Source: Pseudomonadota bacterium
GTDB taxonomy: Bacteria > Pseudomonadota > Gammaproteobacteria > Acidithiobacillales > Acidithiobacillaceae
Assembly: GCA_021839095.1 (NCBI GenBank)
Contig: JAKCBU010000042.1
Coordinates: forward strand, 1-7,687
Reading direction: 5' to 3'
Length of the DNA: 7,687 nt
Shown: positions 1-5,697 of the stretch, piece by piece
Layout of the letters: every line of letters starts with the position of its first letter
Position numbering within the stretch: the stretch's first letter is position 1
Made by a program: the position numbers and the translations under genes
Notes under the pieces: model-generated
What the model was told of the DNA's origin: nothing
Databases searched by the model: none
Seen by the model: the letters and a program-made list of their open reading frames with translations, nothing else

Positions 1-1806
1 GCGGATTCCCCGAGCCACCGCGTTATGGGGAATTTCCTCCCAGAGTGGCCGGTCCGCCATGGGCGTTTTCGACGCCGCGGGGACATCGCAGTGGCCTGCG
101 GCGATCTCGCCGTGGATATCCGGCAGGGACTGGAGCGGCGCGAAGGGATCGCTCTCCGGCTGCCATTTTTTGTGGGTTTCGACGACCCAGGGCAGGCTGT
201 CGAGAGGCAGGCGCATACCCAGCGGCGAATCGCCAGGGAGGAGCACCAAGCGCCCGCTCCGGAAACTCCAGGGCGCCGAGTACCAGCGCTGCTGGCGCCA
301 TTCCCAGGCGAGGGGCAGCACCCAGCCTGCCGGACGATCCAATCCCGCTTGCAATTTGCCGATCAGCGCCTGGCGTTCCAGCGGATCATCCAGGCGATGG
401 GTGCTGAGATCGATATTGACCGGGGTGCGGCCCTCCTGATGCAGGATATGCCAGGCATCTTCATAAGCGGGCAGCAGACGGTCGCTGTCGAGATGCAGGT
501 GGCGGGTCAGGGCGCAGGCGAAGTTGTGGACGTCATCCGCCCGCCAGCCGTAGTCGTGCAGCGGATCGGCCCGCAGTCTGGGTTCCGTCCACATCGCCAT
601 GCCATCTTTACGCCAGTAAAGGCCGAGCGCCCAACGCGGCAGGGATTCGCCAGGATACCATTTGCCTTCGCCGCTATGCAGCAGCGCACCGGGCGCAAAA
701 CGCTGACCGAGGCGGCGTACCAGCGCTTCGGCATATTCCCGTTTTTGCGCGCCCAGGGCTTCCTGGTTCCATTCGGGGGCATCGCCGCCCCCGGTGGCGG
801 CGAAGGTCGGTTCGCCGCCCATGGTGAGCCGCATGTCGGCGGTCTGCAGGCGGGCATCTACCGCCTTTCCCAAGGACATGATGCGTTCCCACTGCAGATC
901 CGTGTACGGTTTGGTGACGCGGGGTGTTTCCGGCAGGCGGGTGACGGAGTTGACGAAGTGCAGTTCTACCTCGCAGGGGCCGGTAGCCCCGATGATGGGG
1001 GCGGCGCTGTCGTAATGCGCAGTGCAGGCCAGCGGGATGTGGCCCTCACCGGCAAAGAGACCGGAGGTGGGATCAAGACCGATCCAACCGGCGCCGGGAA
1101 CAAACACTTCGGCCCAGGCGTGGAGGTCGGTAAAGTCTGCGGTGGCGCCTGCAGGGCCGTCCAAGGGCACCTGATCGGCTACCAACTGCACCAGGTAGCC
1201 GGACACGAAGCGGGCGGCGAGGCCCATGTGACGGAGCACCTGCACCAGTAACCAGGCGCTGTCGCGGCAGGAACCGCTGGCCTTTTGCAGCGTCTCTTCG
1301 GGGGTTTGCACCCCGGCTTCCATACGCAGGGTATAGCCGATATGCCCTTGGAGTCGCTGGTTGATCGCGACTAGAAAGTCCACGGTCCGCTGATGGTGGC
1401 ACTGGATGTCGAGCAGGAACCGTTGCATCAGGGGACCGGCGTTTTCACCCTCCAGGTAGGGGGCCAGTGTTTTGCGCAGAGTGGGGTCATAGTGGAAAGG
1501 CCAGTGCTCCGCGGTCGCTTCGATAAAAAAATCAAAGGGGTCGATGACCGTCAGGTCGGCGATGACCTCGACACTGACTTTGAGCGCCCGCGCCCGCTCC
1601 GGGAACACCAGCCGTGCCTGGTAATTCCCGAAGGGGTCCTGCTGCCAGTGGAGGAAATGATGCTTCGGCTGTACCTGAAGGGAATAGGCGAGGATCGGCG
1701 TGCGGCAATGCGGCGCCGGGCGCAGATGCAGCACATGGGGATGGATCTCCACCAGGCGATCGAAGTCATACTCGGTCTGGTGGCGCAGGACGACGTGGAT
1801 GCCCAT
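1..1806 (-). CDS. Transglutaminase-like / DUF2126 protein, 3' end outside the window
   Basis: The minus-strand frame stays open from an ATG at 1806 to the left edge (602 codons, no stop), so the C-terminus is missing. Proteins of this architecture are about 1,100 aa, so roughly half is present. Residues 1 to about 80 resemble the bacterial transglutaminase N-terminal domain (start MGIHVVLRHQTEYDFDR). The papain-like transglutaminase core follows, with a complete triad: Cys180 in GSCRDSAW, His229 in DLHAWAEVF and Asp245 in GLDPTSG. From about residue 320 it matches DUF2126, with MGGEPTF at 329-335 and HSGEGKWYPGESLPRWALG further on. An AGAGGAG ribosome site (1819-1813) lies 6 nt before the ATG. 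It begins 40 nt after the alpha-E gene on the same strand, so it is probably the third gene of the operon. The intact triad suggests an active cysteine peptidase or amidase/transamidase; the substrate is unknown. Family assignment is confident; enzymatic activity is inferred. Confidence 0.93.
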   Translation of the reverse strand, partial: MGIHVVLRHQTEYDFDRLVEIHPHVLHLRPAPHCRTPILAYSLQVQPKHHFLHWQQDPFGNYQARLVFPERARALKVSVEVIADLTVIDPFDFFIEATAEHWPFHYDPTLRKTLAPYLEGENAGPLMQRFLLDIQCHHQRTVDFLVAINQRLQGHIGYTLRMEAGVQTPEETLQKASGSCRDSAWLLVQVLRHMGLAARFVSGYLVQLVADQVPLDGPAGATADFTDLHAWAEVFVPGAGWIGLDPTSGLFAGEGHIPLACTAHYDSAAPIIGATGPCEVELHFVNSVTRLPETPRVTKPYTDLQWERIMSLGKAVDARLQTADMRLTMGGEPTFAATGGGDAPEWNQEALGAQKREYAEALVRRLGQRFAPGALLHSGEGKWYPGESLPRWALGLYWRKDGMAMWTEPRLRADPLHDYGWRADDVHNFACALTRHLHLDSDRLLPAYEDAWHILHQEGRTPVNIDLSTHRLDDPLERQALIGKLQAGLDRPAGWVLPLAWEWRQQRWYSAPWSFRSGRLVLLPGDSPLGMRLPLDSLPWVVETHKKWQPESDPFAPLQSLPDIHGEIAAGHCDVPAASKTPMADRPLWEEIPHNAVARGIR

Positions 1807-1812
1807 GATATG

Positions 1813-1819
1813 CTCCTCT
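1813..1819 (-). promoter_or_regulatory. Ribosome binding site of the transglutaminase/DUF2126 gene
   Basis: AGAGGAG on the minus strand lies 6 nt before the ATG at 1806-1804. It supports this start and independent translation of the third operon gene. The 40-nt gap to the alpha-E stop shows no terminator-like hairpin. Confidence 0.75.
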
Positions 1820-1846
1820 GGAGTGAGCGCTGCGCCGCGTTCGCCG

Positions 1847-2833
1847 TCAGGCTTGAACGGCGCTCAAATGCAGCCCGTTGGATGCGGCATCGAAACGCGC
1901 ATCATCACGGGCGAAGTAGACGCCCTCAATGGTGCGATGGACCACGGCCAGGTCTTTCTGTGCCTGATCGAGATATTCGTGCAGCAGATCCGGGCGTAAA
2001 TCGGCGAGTTTCAGCGTATCCAGCCGCCGCCGCGCGCGGCGCACCGCCTCAGCGGGGATACCCGCGTTGGGCAGATGGGCCAGTGCCACCTCCATCTCGC
2101 CGAGGCAGCATTTCATACTGCGCGGAAACTTGCTGTCTTTGAGCAGATAGTCCACCACCTGATTGCTGCGAACCTGTACGGAGACATGACGGCGGTACAT
2201 CTCAAAGGCGCTCAAGGCCCGCAACACACCCAGCCAGAGGCTGCTCCCGGTGGTGTTCTGCAGACCCTGGTCCTGCGGCAGGATCACCGCGCTGGTCACA
2301 TCGACGATGCGGGTGGTCATGTCGGCGCGCTCCATGTTGCGGCCCAGTTTGATGAACTGGTACACGTTATCCTGGCTCATGCTGCCAATGAGCAGGCCGA
2401 CCAGCGCGTGGCGCCGGGCAATGACTTCGTTGAGGAAGGCGTAGCGCCCGTGGCGGCTGTCCGAACTGCTGCCCGCGTTTTCGCGGACGAAAAGGAACAG
2501 CACGTTGAGGCGTTCCCAAAAATCGGCGGGGAGGACGTCGCGGAAGGTGCGGCAGTTCTCCCGGGCTTGGTGGATGGCCGCCATCAGCGAATTGGGATGG
2601 CGTTCGTCGGCAATGAGGAACCGCATGATGCGGCCTTCTTCCGGTACGCCATAATGCTCGGTGTAGAGTTCGGCGTCGCCGGTGACTTGCAGCAGGATGT
2701 CCCAACCGAATTGCGCGCCCTGAGGCAGATCGAGCAGGAGCAGGGTGGTGGCGTTGATCAGCCGGGCCATATCCTCGGTCCGCTCCAGGTAGCGCGCCAT
2801 CCAGTAGAGGTTTTCAGCTACTCGCGAAAGCAT
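1847..2833 (-). CDS. Alpha-E domain protein (DUF403)
   Basis: This 328-aa protein is a mostly helical, charged, soluble protein of the alpha-E (DUF403) family, full length for the family. Hallmarks visible are the N-terminal signature ENLYWMARYLERTEDMARL (7-25), SSSDSRHGRYAFLNE (122-136) and LGRNMERADMTTRI (163-176). The pieces YLERTEDMARL and NMERADMTTRI resemble each other, which hints at an internal duplication of a helical unit. No signal peptide, membrane segment or known catalytic motif is seen. The ATG at 2833 has GAGGAGG (2844-2838) 4 nt upstream, and its first 16 nt overlap the end of the ATP-grasp gene, so translation is probably coupled. Family members nearly always accompany, or are fused to, circularly permuted ATP-grasp proteins. 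The molecular role is not established; an accessory or scaffold for the ATP-grasp enzyme is the usual guess. Confidence 0.95.
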   Translation of the reverse strand: MLSRVAENLYWMARYLERTEDMARLINATTLLLLDLPQGAQFGWDILLQVTGDAELYTEHYGVPEEGRIMRFLIADERHPNSLMAAIHQARENCRTFRDVLPADFWERLNVLFLFVRENAGSSSDSRHGRYAFLNEVIARRHALVGLLIGSMSQDNVYQFIKLGRNMERADMTTRIVDVTSAVILPQDQGLQNTTGSSLWLGVLRALSAFEMYRRHVSVQVRSNQVVDYLLKDSKFPRSMKCCLGEMEVALAHLPNAGIPAEAVRRARRRLDTLKLADLRPDLLHEYLDQAQKDLAVVHRTIEGVYFARDDARFDAASNGLHLSAVQA

Positions 2834-4281
2834 GAGGCCTCCTCATCGACAATCCAGGTGTCCTTGCTGCCGCCGCCCTGAGAGCTGTTCACCACCAGGG
2901 ATCCGGGTTGCATGGCCACCCGGGTCAGTCCGCCGGTAGTCACGTACATTCTGTCGGCCTGCAAAATAAACGGACGCAGGTCCAAGTGACGCGCCTCCAG
3001 GTGACTTCCCACCAGCGTGGGCGCGGTGGAAATGTTCAGCGTGGGCTGGGCGATGTAGTTGCGCGGGTTTGCCTGGATCAACTCCGCAAAGCGTGCCCGT
3101 TCGTCAGGCGTGGCGCGTGGGCCGATAAGCATGCCGTAGCCACCCGACTCGTTGGCGGGTTTAACCACCAGGGTGTCGAGATGGTTCAGTACGTAGTTAC
3201 GATCCGTGTCGCGCATGCACAGGTAGGTCGGAACGTTGGGCAGGATGGGCTCAGCATCGAGGTAATAACGGATGATCTCCGGGACGAAGGCATACACCAC
3301 CTTGTCATCGGCTACTCCGGCGCCAGGGGCGTTGGCGATGGCCACGGTGCCGCGCCGCCAGGCGCGCAGCAATCCGGGAATGCCTAGGGCCGAGTCGGGG
3401 CGGAAGATCTCGGGGTCCAGATAATCGTCGTCGATGCGCCGGTAGATCACGTCCACGCGCTGCGGTCCAGAAATGGTCTTGAGATAAACGACATCATCAT
3501 GGCCGACGAAGAAATCGGTACCCTCGGCGAGATAGGCCCCCATTTGTTGCGCCAGATAACTGTGCTCGAAATAGGCGGAATTGTAGATGCCCGGCGTGAG
3601 GACGGTGACCAGGGGGCGTTCCGCCCCCCGCGGGGAGAGGGCGGCGAGCGTCTCGTAGAGCCGGCTGGGATAATCGTCCACCGGCAGGATGGTGCAAGAC
3701 TTGAAGAGCTCCGGAAAGAGCCGTTTCATAATCTGTCGATTTTCCAGCATGTAAGAGACGCCGGAAGGCACCCGCAGATTGTCTTCCAGCACGTAGATCG
3801 TGCCGTCGGCATCGCGGACCAGGTCGCTGCCGCAGATATGTGCCCAAACCCCGAAGGGTGGATGCACGCCCCGGCAAGCGTCCCGGTAATTGCGGGAGCC
3901 GGCCAGCACCTCCGCGGGAAAAATCCCATCGGCGACAATGTGCTGCTCGTTGTAGAGATCGTTGATGAAGAGGTTGAGGGCCTGCAACCGTTGCTTGAGT
4001 CCTTCCTCGATACGCATCCACTCCCGCCGCGGGAGGATGCGGGGAATGATGTCGAAGGGCCAGGCACGGTCGATGTTCCCCGCTTCGGTATAGACCGTGA
4101 AGGTAATGCCCATGGCGAGAATGGCGGCGTTGGCCGCTTGTCGGCGGGCCAGCAACTCGTTGCTGCCCAGGGTGCTGAGGTAGTCAAAGAGGGGGGCTGC
4201 GGCCGGACGCGGAATAGCGTCTTCTCCCACCAGTTCATCGTAGGTGATTTGCTGCTGATAGTGCCTGCTCAGCCAATCCAT
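2818..4281 (-). CDS. Circularly permuted ATP-grasp protein (DUF404/DUF407 family)
   Basis: This 487-aa protein belongs to the circularly permuted ATP-grasp type 2 family, members of which are predicted to be amidoligases that use ATP to form an amide or peptide bond. The DUF404-like N-terminus is followed by the ATP-grasp core. Landmarks are RDACRGVHPPFGVWAHICGS, EDNLRVPSGVSYM with Glu166-Asp167-Asn168, VVKPANESGGYGM with Lys374 and Glu378, and RPFILQADRMYVTTGGLTR near the C-terminus. Nothing points to export or a membrane. I chose the ATG at 4281 because GGGAG and AAAGG ribosome-site-like sequences precede it. An in-frame GTG at 4317 would add 12 residues (MNRRHAKGSKGL) but has no well-placed ribosome site. 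The TAG at 2820-2818 lies inside the alpha-E start region. A sigma-54 promoter lies about 115 bp upstream. Substrate and product are unknown. Some residues fit ATP binding, but which are essential is inferred. Confidence 0.94.
   Translation of the reverse strand: MDWLSRHYQQQITYDELVGEDAIPRPAAAPLFDYLSTLGSNELLARRQAANAAILAMGITFTVYTEAGNIDRAWPFDIIPRILPRREWMRIEEGLKQRLQALNLFINDLYNEQHIVADGIFPAEVLAGSRNYRDACRGVHPPFGVWAHICGSDLVRDADGTIYVLEDNLRVPSGVSYMLENRQIMKRLFPELFKSCTILPVDDYPSRLYETLAALSPRGAERPLVTVLTPGIYNSAYFEHSYLAQQMGAYLAEGTDFFVGHDDVVYLKTISGPQRVDVIYRRIDDDYLDPEIFRPDSALGIPGLLRAWRRGTVAIANAPGAGVADDKVVYAFVPEIIRYYLDAEPILPNVPTYLCMRDTDRNYVLNHLDTLVVKPANESGGYGMLIGPRATPDERARFAELIQANPRNYIAQPTLNISTAPTLVGSHLEARHLDLRPFILQADRMYVTTGGLTRVAMQPGSLVVNSSQGGGSKDTWIVDEEASCFRE
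2838..2844 (-). promoter_or_regulatory. Ribosome binding site of the alpha-E gene inside the ATP-grasp gene
   Basis: GAGGAGG on the minus strand sits 4 nt before the ATG at 2833 and lies within the last codons of the ATP-grasp gene. It decides the alpha-E start and supports a translationally coupled operon. Confidence 0.75.
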
Positions 4282-4384
4282 TAAGCCTTTACTCCCTTTC
4301 GCGTGACGCCGGTTCACGCCCCTGACATGGCAGTGAGGTCTGCGTCCCTGTCCGTAGGCTGGATCGGGTCGCGTTATGGCCGTT
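4282..4384 (-). other. Predicted 5' leader of the ATP-grasp operon
   Basis: If the sigma-54 promoter at 4396-4411 is used, the transcript should begin near 4385, leaving a leader of about 100 nt before the ATG at 4281. It contains a very short reading frame, ATG TCA GGG GCG TGA (4329 to 4315), and a GGGAG...AAAGG purine-rich stretch just before the gene. I see no convincing riboswitch or attenuator. The leader extent depends entirely on the promoter prediction. Confidence 0.4.
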
Positions 4385-4395
4385 ATACAAGTTTA

Positions 4396-4411
4396 AGCAA
4401 GCGATGTGCCA
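4396..4411 (-). promoter_or_regulatory. Sigma-54 (RpoN) promoter for the ATP-grasp/alpha-E/transglutaminase operon
   Basis: The minus strand reads TGGCAC ATCGC TTGCT (4411 to 4396). This matches the sigma-54 consensus TGGCAC-N5-TTGC[A/T] at every specified base, with the required GG-N10-GC spacing. The predicted start is near 4385, about 104 nt before the ATP-grasp ATG. It is intergenic and correctly oriented, and paired NtrC-like sites lie about 220-240 bp upstream. The motif is seen directly; its use is inferred. A TATAAC (4387-4382) downstream could be a sigma-70 -10 box but has no good -35 partner. Confidence 0.82.
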
Positions 4412-4518
4412 CTTATTTCGTGGCGTTCCCTTCCGCTTTGGTCCTTCCCCGCCCATTCAGTGCGCATCAAGCCGCTGCGCCCTCTGTCTCATCCGGTCTT
4501 TTTCAAGCCGACGATCCA

Positions 4519-4537
4519 GACGTCAGATCATGACATC
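4519..4537. repeat. Imperfect inverted repeat in the ATP-grasp upstream region
   Basis: GACGTCA (4519-4525), a 5-nt spacer, then TGACATC (4531-4537): a dyad with one mismatched pair, which becomes a G-U pair in RNA. It sits between the NtrC-like sites and the sigma-54 promoter. It has no following T-run, so it is not a standard terminator. It could be an operator half-site pair or chance. Confidence 0.35.
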
Positions 4538-4598
4538 ACCGTTGCGTATCGACCCGTGGATGCCGATATTCAGCGGGCGAGCAGGCGAAGTCCTGGGT

Positions 4599-4615
4599 TG
4601 CACCATAATTGTGCG
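4599..4615. promoter_or_regulatory. NtrC-like binding site 1 upstream of the ATP-grasp operon
   Basis: TGCAC CATAATT GTGCG fits the NtrC dyad TGCAC-N7-GTGCA with one mismatch, in the last base. Its centre (4607) lies about 220 bp upstream of the predicted sigma-54 start, a normal enhancer distance. It is intergenic, just downstream of the anbu stop. The ntrC gene itself is within this window. Confidence 0.68.
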
Positions 4616-4618
4616 TAT

Positions 4619-4635
4619 TGTGCAAATTTGGTGCA
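4619..4635. promoter_or_regulatory. NtrC-like binding site 2 upstream of the ATP-grasp operon
   Basis: TGTGC AAATTTG GTGCA has one perfect half-site (TGGTGCA, 4629-4635) and one degenerate half. It lies 3 bp from site 1 with centres 20 bp apart, about two helical turns. The outer halves of the two sites, TGCACCA (4599-4605) and TGGTGCA (4629-4635), form a perfect 7-bp inverted repeat. A strong plus weak tandem pair is the usual layout for cooperative NtrC enhancers. Confidence 0.58.
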
Positions 4636-4652
4636 GCACGGTTTCCGCATGC

Positions 4653-5411
4653 TTATTCGTCCGGCGCGCACGCGGTCTCGTTGGGGATTTCCCAGGCAAA
4701 ATGCGGCAGATCATCCAGCGCTCGCAGCAGTCCCTGACTCCAACGCTCTCCGATGCAGCGATAAAAAGCGTCATCCTCGGCCAGATTCAGATAACGTCCC
4801 GCCTGTAAACTGTCGGTACGGTAGATGAGCAATTCTACCGGTGGTCCCACGGTGACGTTGCTGCGCATGGTGGAGTTCATGGAGACCAATGCGCAGCGGG
4901 CCGCCGCCTCGAGCGAGAGTTCCGGTCTGATCACGCGATCCAGAATCGGTTTGCCATACTTGATTTCACCCAGTTGCAGAAAGGGATGGTCCGACGATTC
5001 GTGGATGTAGTTACCCTGCGGGTAAATCATGTAGGTTGCCGGGGTCTCCGTGCCGATCTGCCCCCCCAGAATGAAGGTCGCTTCAAAATTGGTGTTTGCT
5101 GTGTCGCGGTTGGCCTGGTTACGTTGTATCTCGGCGTTGATGAGGCCGACATAGTCCGCCGCTTCCGCCATGCTGGCCAGATTGAGCAGATGGGTCGCAG
5201 CGTCCTGGTCGATGTCCTGCTGCATACGTTTGACCACGCCCTGGGTGGTGGCCAGATTGCCTGCCGAAAGCAGGCAGAGAAAACGATCTCCAGGCCAGCA
5301 GAAAGGGTGCATTTTGGAGTAAATACTGACGTTGTCGGTGCCCGCGTTCGTGCGCGAATCTGAACAAAAAATCAAGCCTCCTGCGACGTGAGCGGTGAGG
5401 CAATAGGTCAT
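4653..5411 (-). CDS. Anbu, proteasome-like N-terminal nucleophile peptidase
   Basis: This 252-aa protein matches Anbu, the HslV/proteasome-beta relative found in proteobacteria and cyanobacteria. It starts MTYCLTAHVAGGLIFCSDSR, so removal of Met exposes Thr1 as nucleophile with no propeptide. Counting that Thr as 1, Asp17 (in SDSRTNAGTD) and Lys32 (in YSKM) sit where the proteasomal catalytic Asp and Lys are expected. LLSAGNLATTQ and FILGGQIG fit the beta-sandwich core; the C-terminus NETACAPDE is charged. The ATG at 5411 has GAGGG 7 nt upstream; TAA is at 4655-4653. No unfoldase gene (HslU-like) is nearby. It lies 371 bp upstream of the ATP-grasp gene on the same strand and divergent to ntrB. 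I see no clear sigma-70 or sigma-54 promoter for it. Activity is inferred from the intact residues; natural substrates are unknown. Confidence 0.95.
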   Translation of the reverse strand: MTYCLTAHVAGGLIFCSDSRTNAGTDNVSIYSKMHPFCWPGDRFLCLLSAGNLATTQGVVKRMQQDIDQDAATHLLNLASMAEAADYVGLINAEIQRNQANRDTANTNFEATFILGGQIGTETPATYMIYPQGNYIHESSDHPFLQLGEIKYGKPILDRVIRPELSLEAAARCALVSMNSTMRSNVTVGPPVELLIYRTDSLQAGRYLNLAEDDAFYRCIGERWSQGLLRALDDLPHFAWEIPNETACAPDE

Positions 5412-5429
5412 GGATTATCCCTCGGAGCC

Positions 5430-5457
5430 CGGCGACATGAATGTGTGATAGTCGCCG
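5430..5457. repeat. Perfect 7-bp inverted repeat upstream of anbu
   Basis: CGGCGAC (5430-5436) and GTCGCCG (5451-5457) are exact reverse complements separated by 14 nt. The repeat ends 18 bp before the anbu ATG on the minus strand, just upstream of its ribosome site. It could form a hairpin in the anbu leader or be an operator overlapping the anbu promoter. Confidence 0.45.
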
Positions 5458-5522
5458 AAAATGAGGTCGTTGGGAAGACGGGTCGTCCGGTACCGGCAGC
5501 ATACCTGGGCGATTCGCCCGAG

Positions 5523-5541
5523 ATGCACTATTATGGTGCAT
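5523..5541. promoter_or_regulatory. Perfect NtrC-type binding site between anbu and ntrB
   Basis: ATGCAC TATTATG GTGCAT is a perfect dyad matching the NtrC consensus TGCAC-N7-GTGCA. Its centre (5532) is about 129 bp upstream of the start predicted from the sigma-54 element at 5634-5650, an ideal enhancer distance for ntrBC autoactivation. It is also about 120 bp upstream of the anbu ATG on the other strand, so one site could serve both genes. The motif is seen; binding is inferred. Confidence 0.8.
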
Positions 5542-5555
5542 CGGCAGTCTGTTGT

Positions 5556-5576
5556 CCGCGCCCGGACCGCGCCCGG
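5556..5576 (+). repeat. Tandem 10-bp direct repeat, 11-bp period
   Basis: CCGCGCCCGG occurs at 5556-5565 and again at 5567-5576, with one base between the copies. The 11-bp period places both copies on about the same face of the helix. It lies between the NtrC site and the ntrB sigma-54 promoter. No known factor is recognised. Confidence 0.4.
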
Positions 5577-5633
5577 TAAAAAATGTGGCCCTGACGGCGC
5601 CGTGGGAAGTGCGGGGCAGGGTATCGCGTGGTG

Positions 5634-5650
5634 TTGGTGCGCTTCTTGCT
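5634..5650 (+). promoter_or_regulatory. Sigma-54 promoter for ntrBC
   Basis: TTGG TGCG CTTC TTGCT fits the extended sigma-54 consensus TTGGCACG-N4-TTGC[A/T] with two mismatches (TG instead of CA at the centre of the -24 element) and exact GG-N10-GC spacing (GG 5636-5637, GC 5648-5649). The predicted start is near 5661, giving a leader of about 37 nt before the ntrB ATG. The NtrC dyad upstream strengthens it. Confidence 0.65.
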
Positions 5651-5688
5651 TGAGTGAGCGCAAAGCCTGTTTGGCGAATTACAGAATC

Positions 5689-5692
5689 GGAG
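5689..5692 (+). promoter_or_regulatory. Ribosome binding site of ntrB
   Basis: GGAG lies 5 nt before the ATG at 5698. It favours this start over in-frame upstream codons back to 5461. Confidence 0.6.
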
Positions 5693-5697
5693 CTTGC

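Noticed and set aside
25..1251. Plus-strand open frame of 408 codons
   Set aside because: It is antisense to the transglutaminase/DUF2126 gene, whose minus-strand frame has clear family motifs. The translation shows no recognisable domain and reflects high GC.
2075..2881. Plus-strand open frame of 268 codons
   Set aside because: It is antisense to the well-supported alpha-E gene, with no recognisable motif or ribosome site.
3499..4284. Plus-strand open frame of 261 codons
   Set aside because: It is antisense to the ATP-grasp gene, whose conserved motifs define the real frame.
4282..4317. GTG start adding 12 residues to the ATP-grasp protein
   Set aside because: No well-placed ribosome site precedes the GTG, whereas the ATG at 4281 has purine-rich sequence at suitable distance. 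It remains possible.
4382..4387. Minus-strand TATAAC as a sigma-70 -10 box
   Set aside because: The hexamer 17 bp upstream (GGCACA) matches only half of the -35 consensus and is part of the sigma-54 element.
4303..4828. Overlapping plus-strand frames of 76-140 codons in and beside the ATP-grasp upstream gap
   Set aside because: They run into anbu in antisense and cover the sigma-54 and NtrC motifs; no ribosome site or family resemblance.
5507..5519. Short palindrome GGGCGATTCGCCC
   Set aside because: A 6-bp-arm palindrome in GC-rich DNA is common; no T-run and no match to a known operator.
5585..5600. TGTGGCCCTGACGGCGC as a second sigma-54 promoter for ntrB
   Set aside because: GG-N10-GC spacing is met, but the -12 element lacks the TT and final A/T; the element at 5634-5650 is much better.
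5461..5697. N-terminal extension of ntrB by 79 codons
   Set aside because: NtrB proteins begin close to the PAS domain; the extension spans the NtrC dyad and the sigma-54 promoter, and the ATG at 5698 has a good ribosome site.
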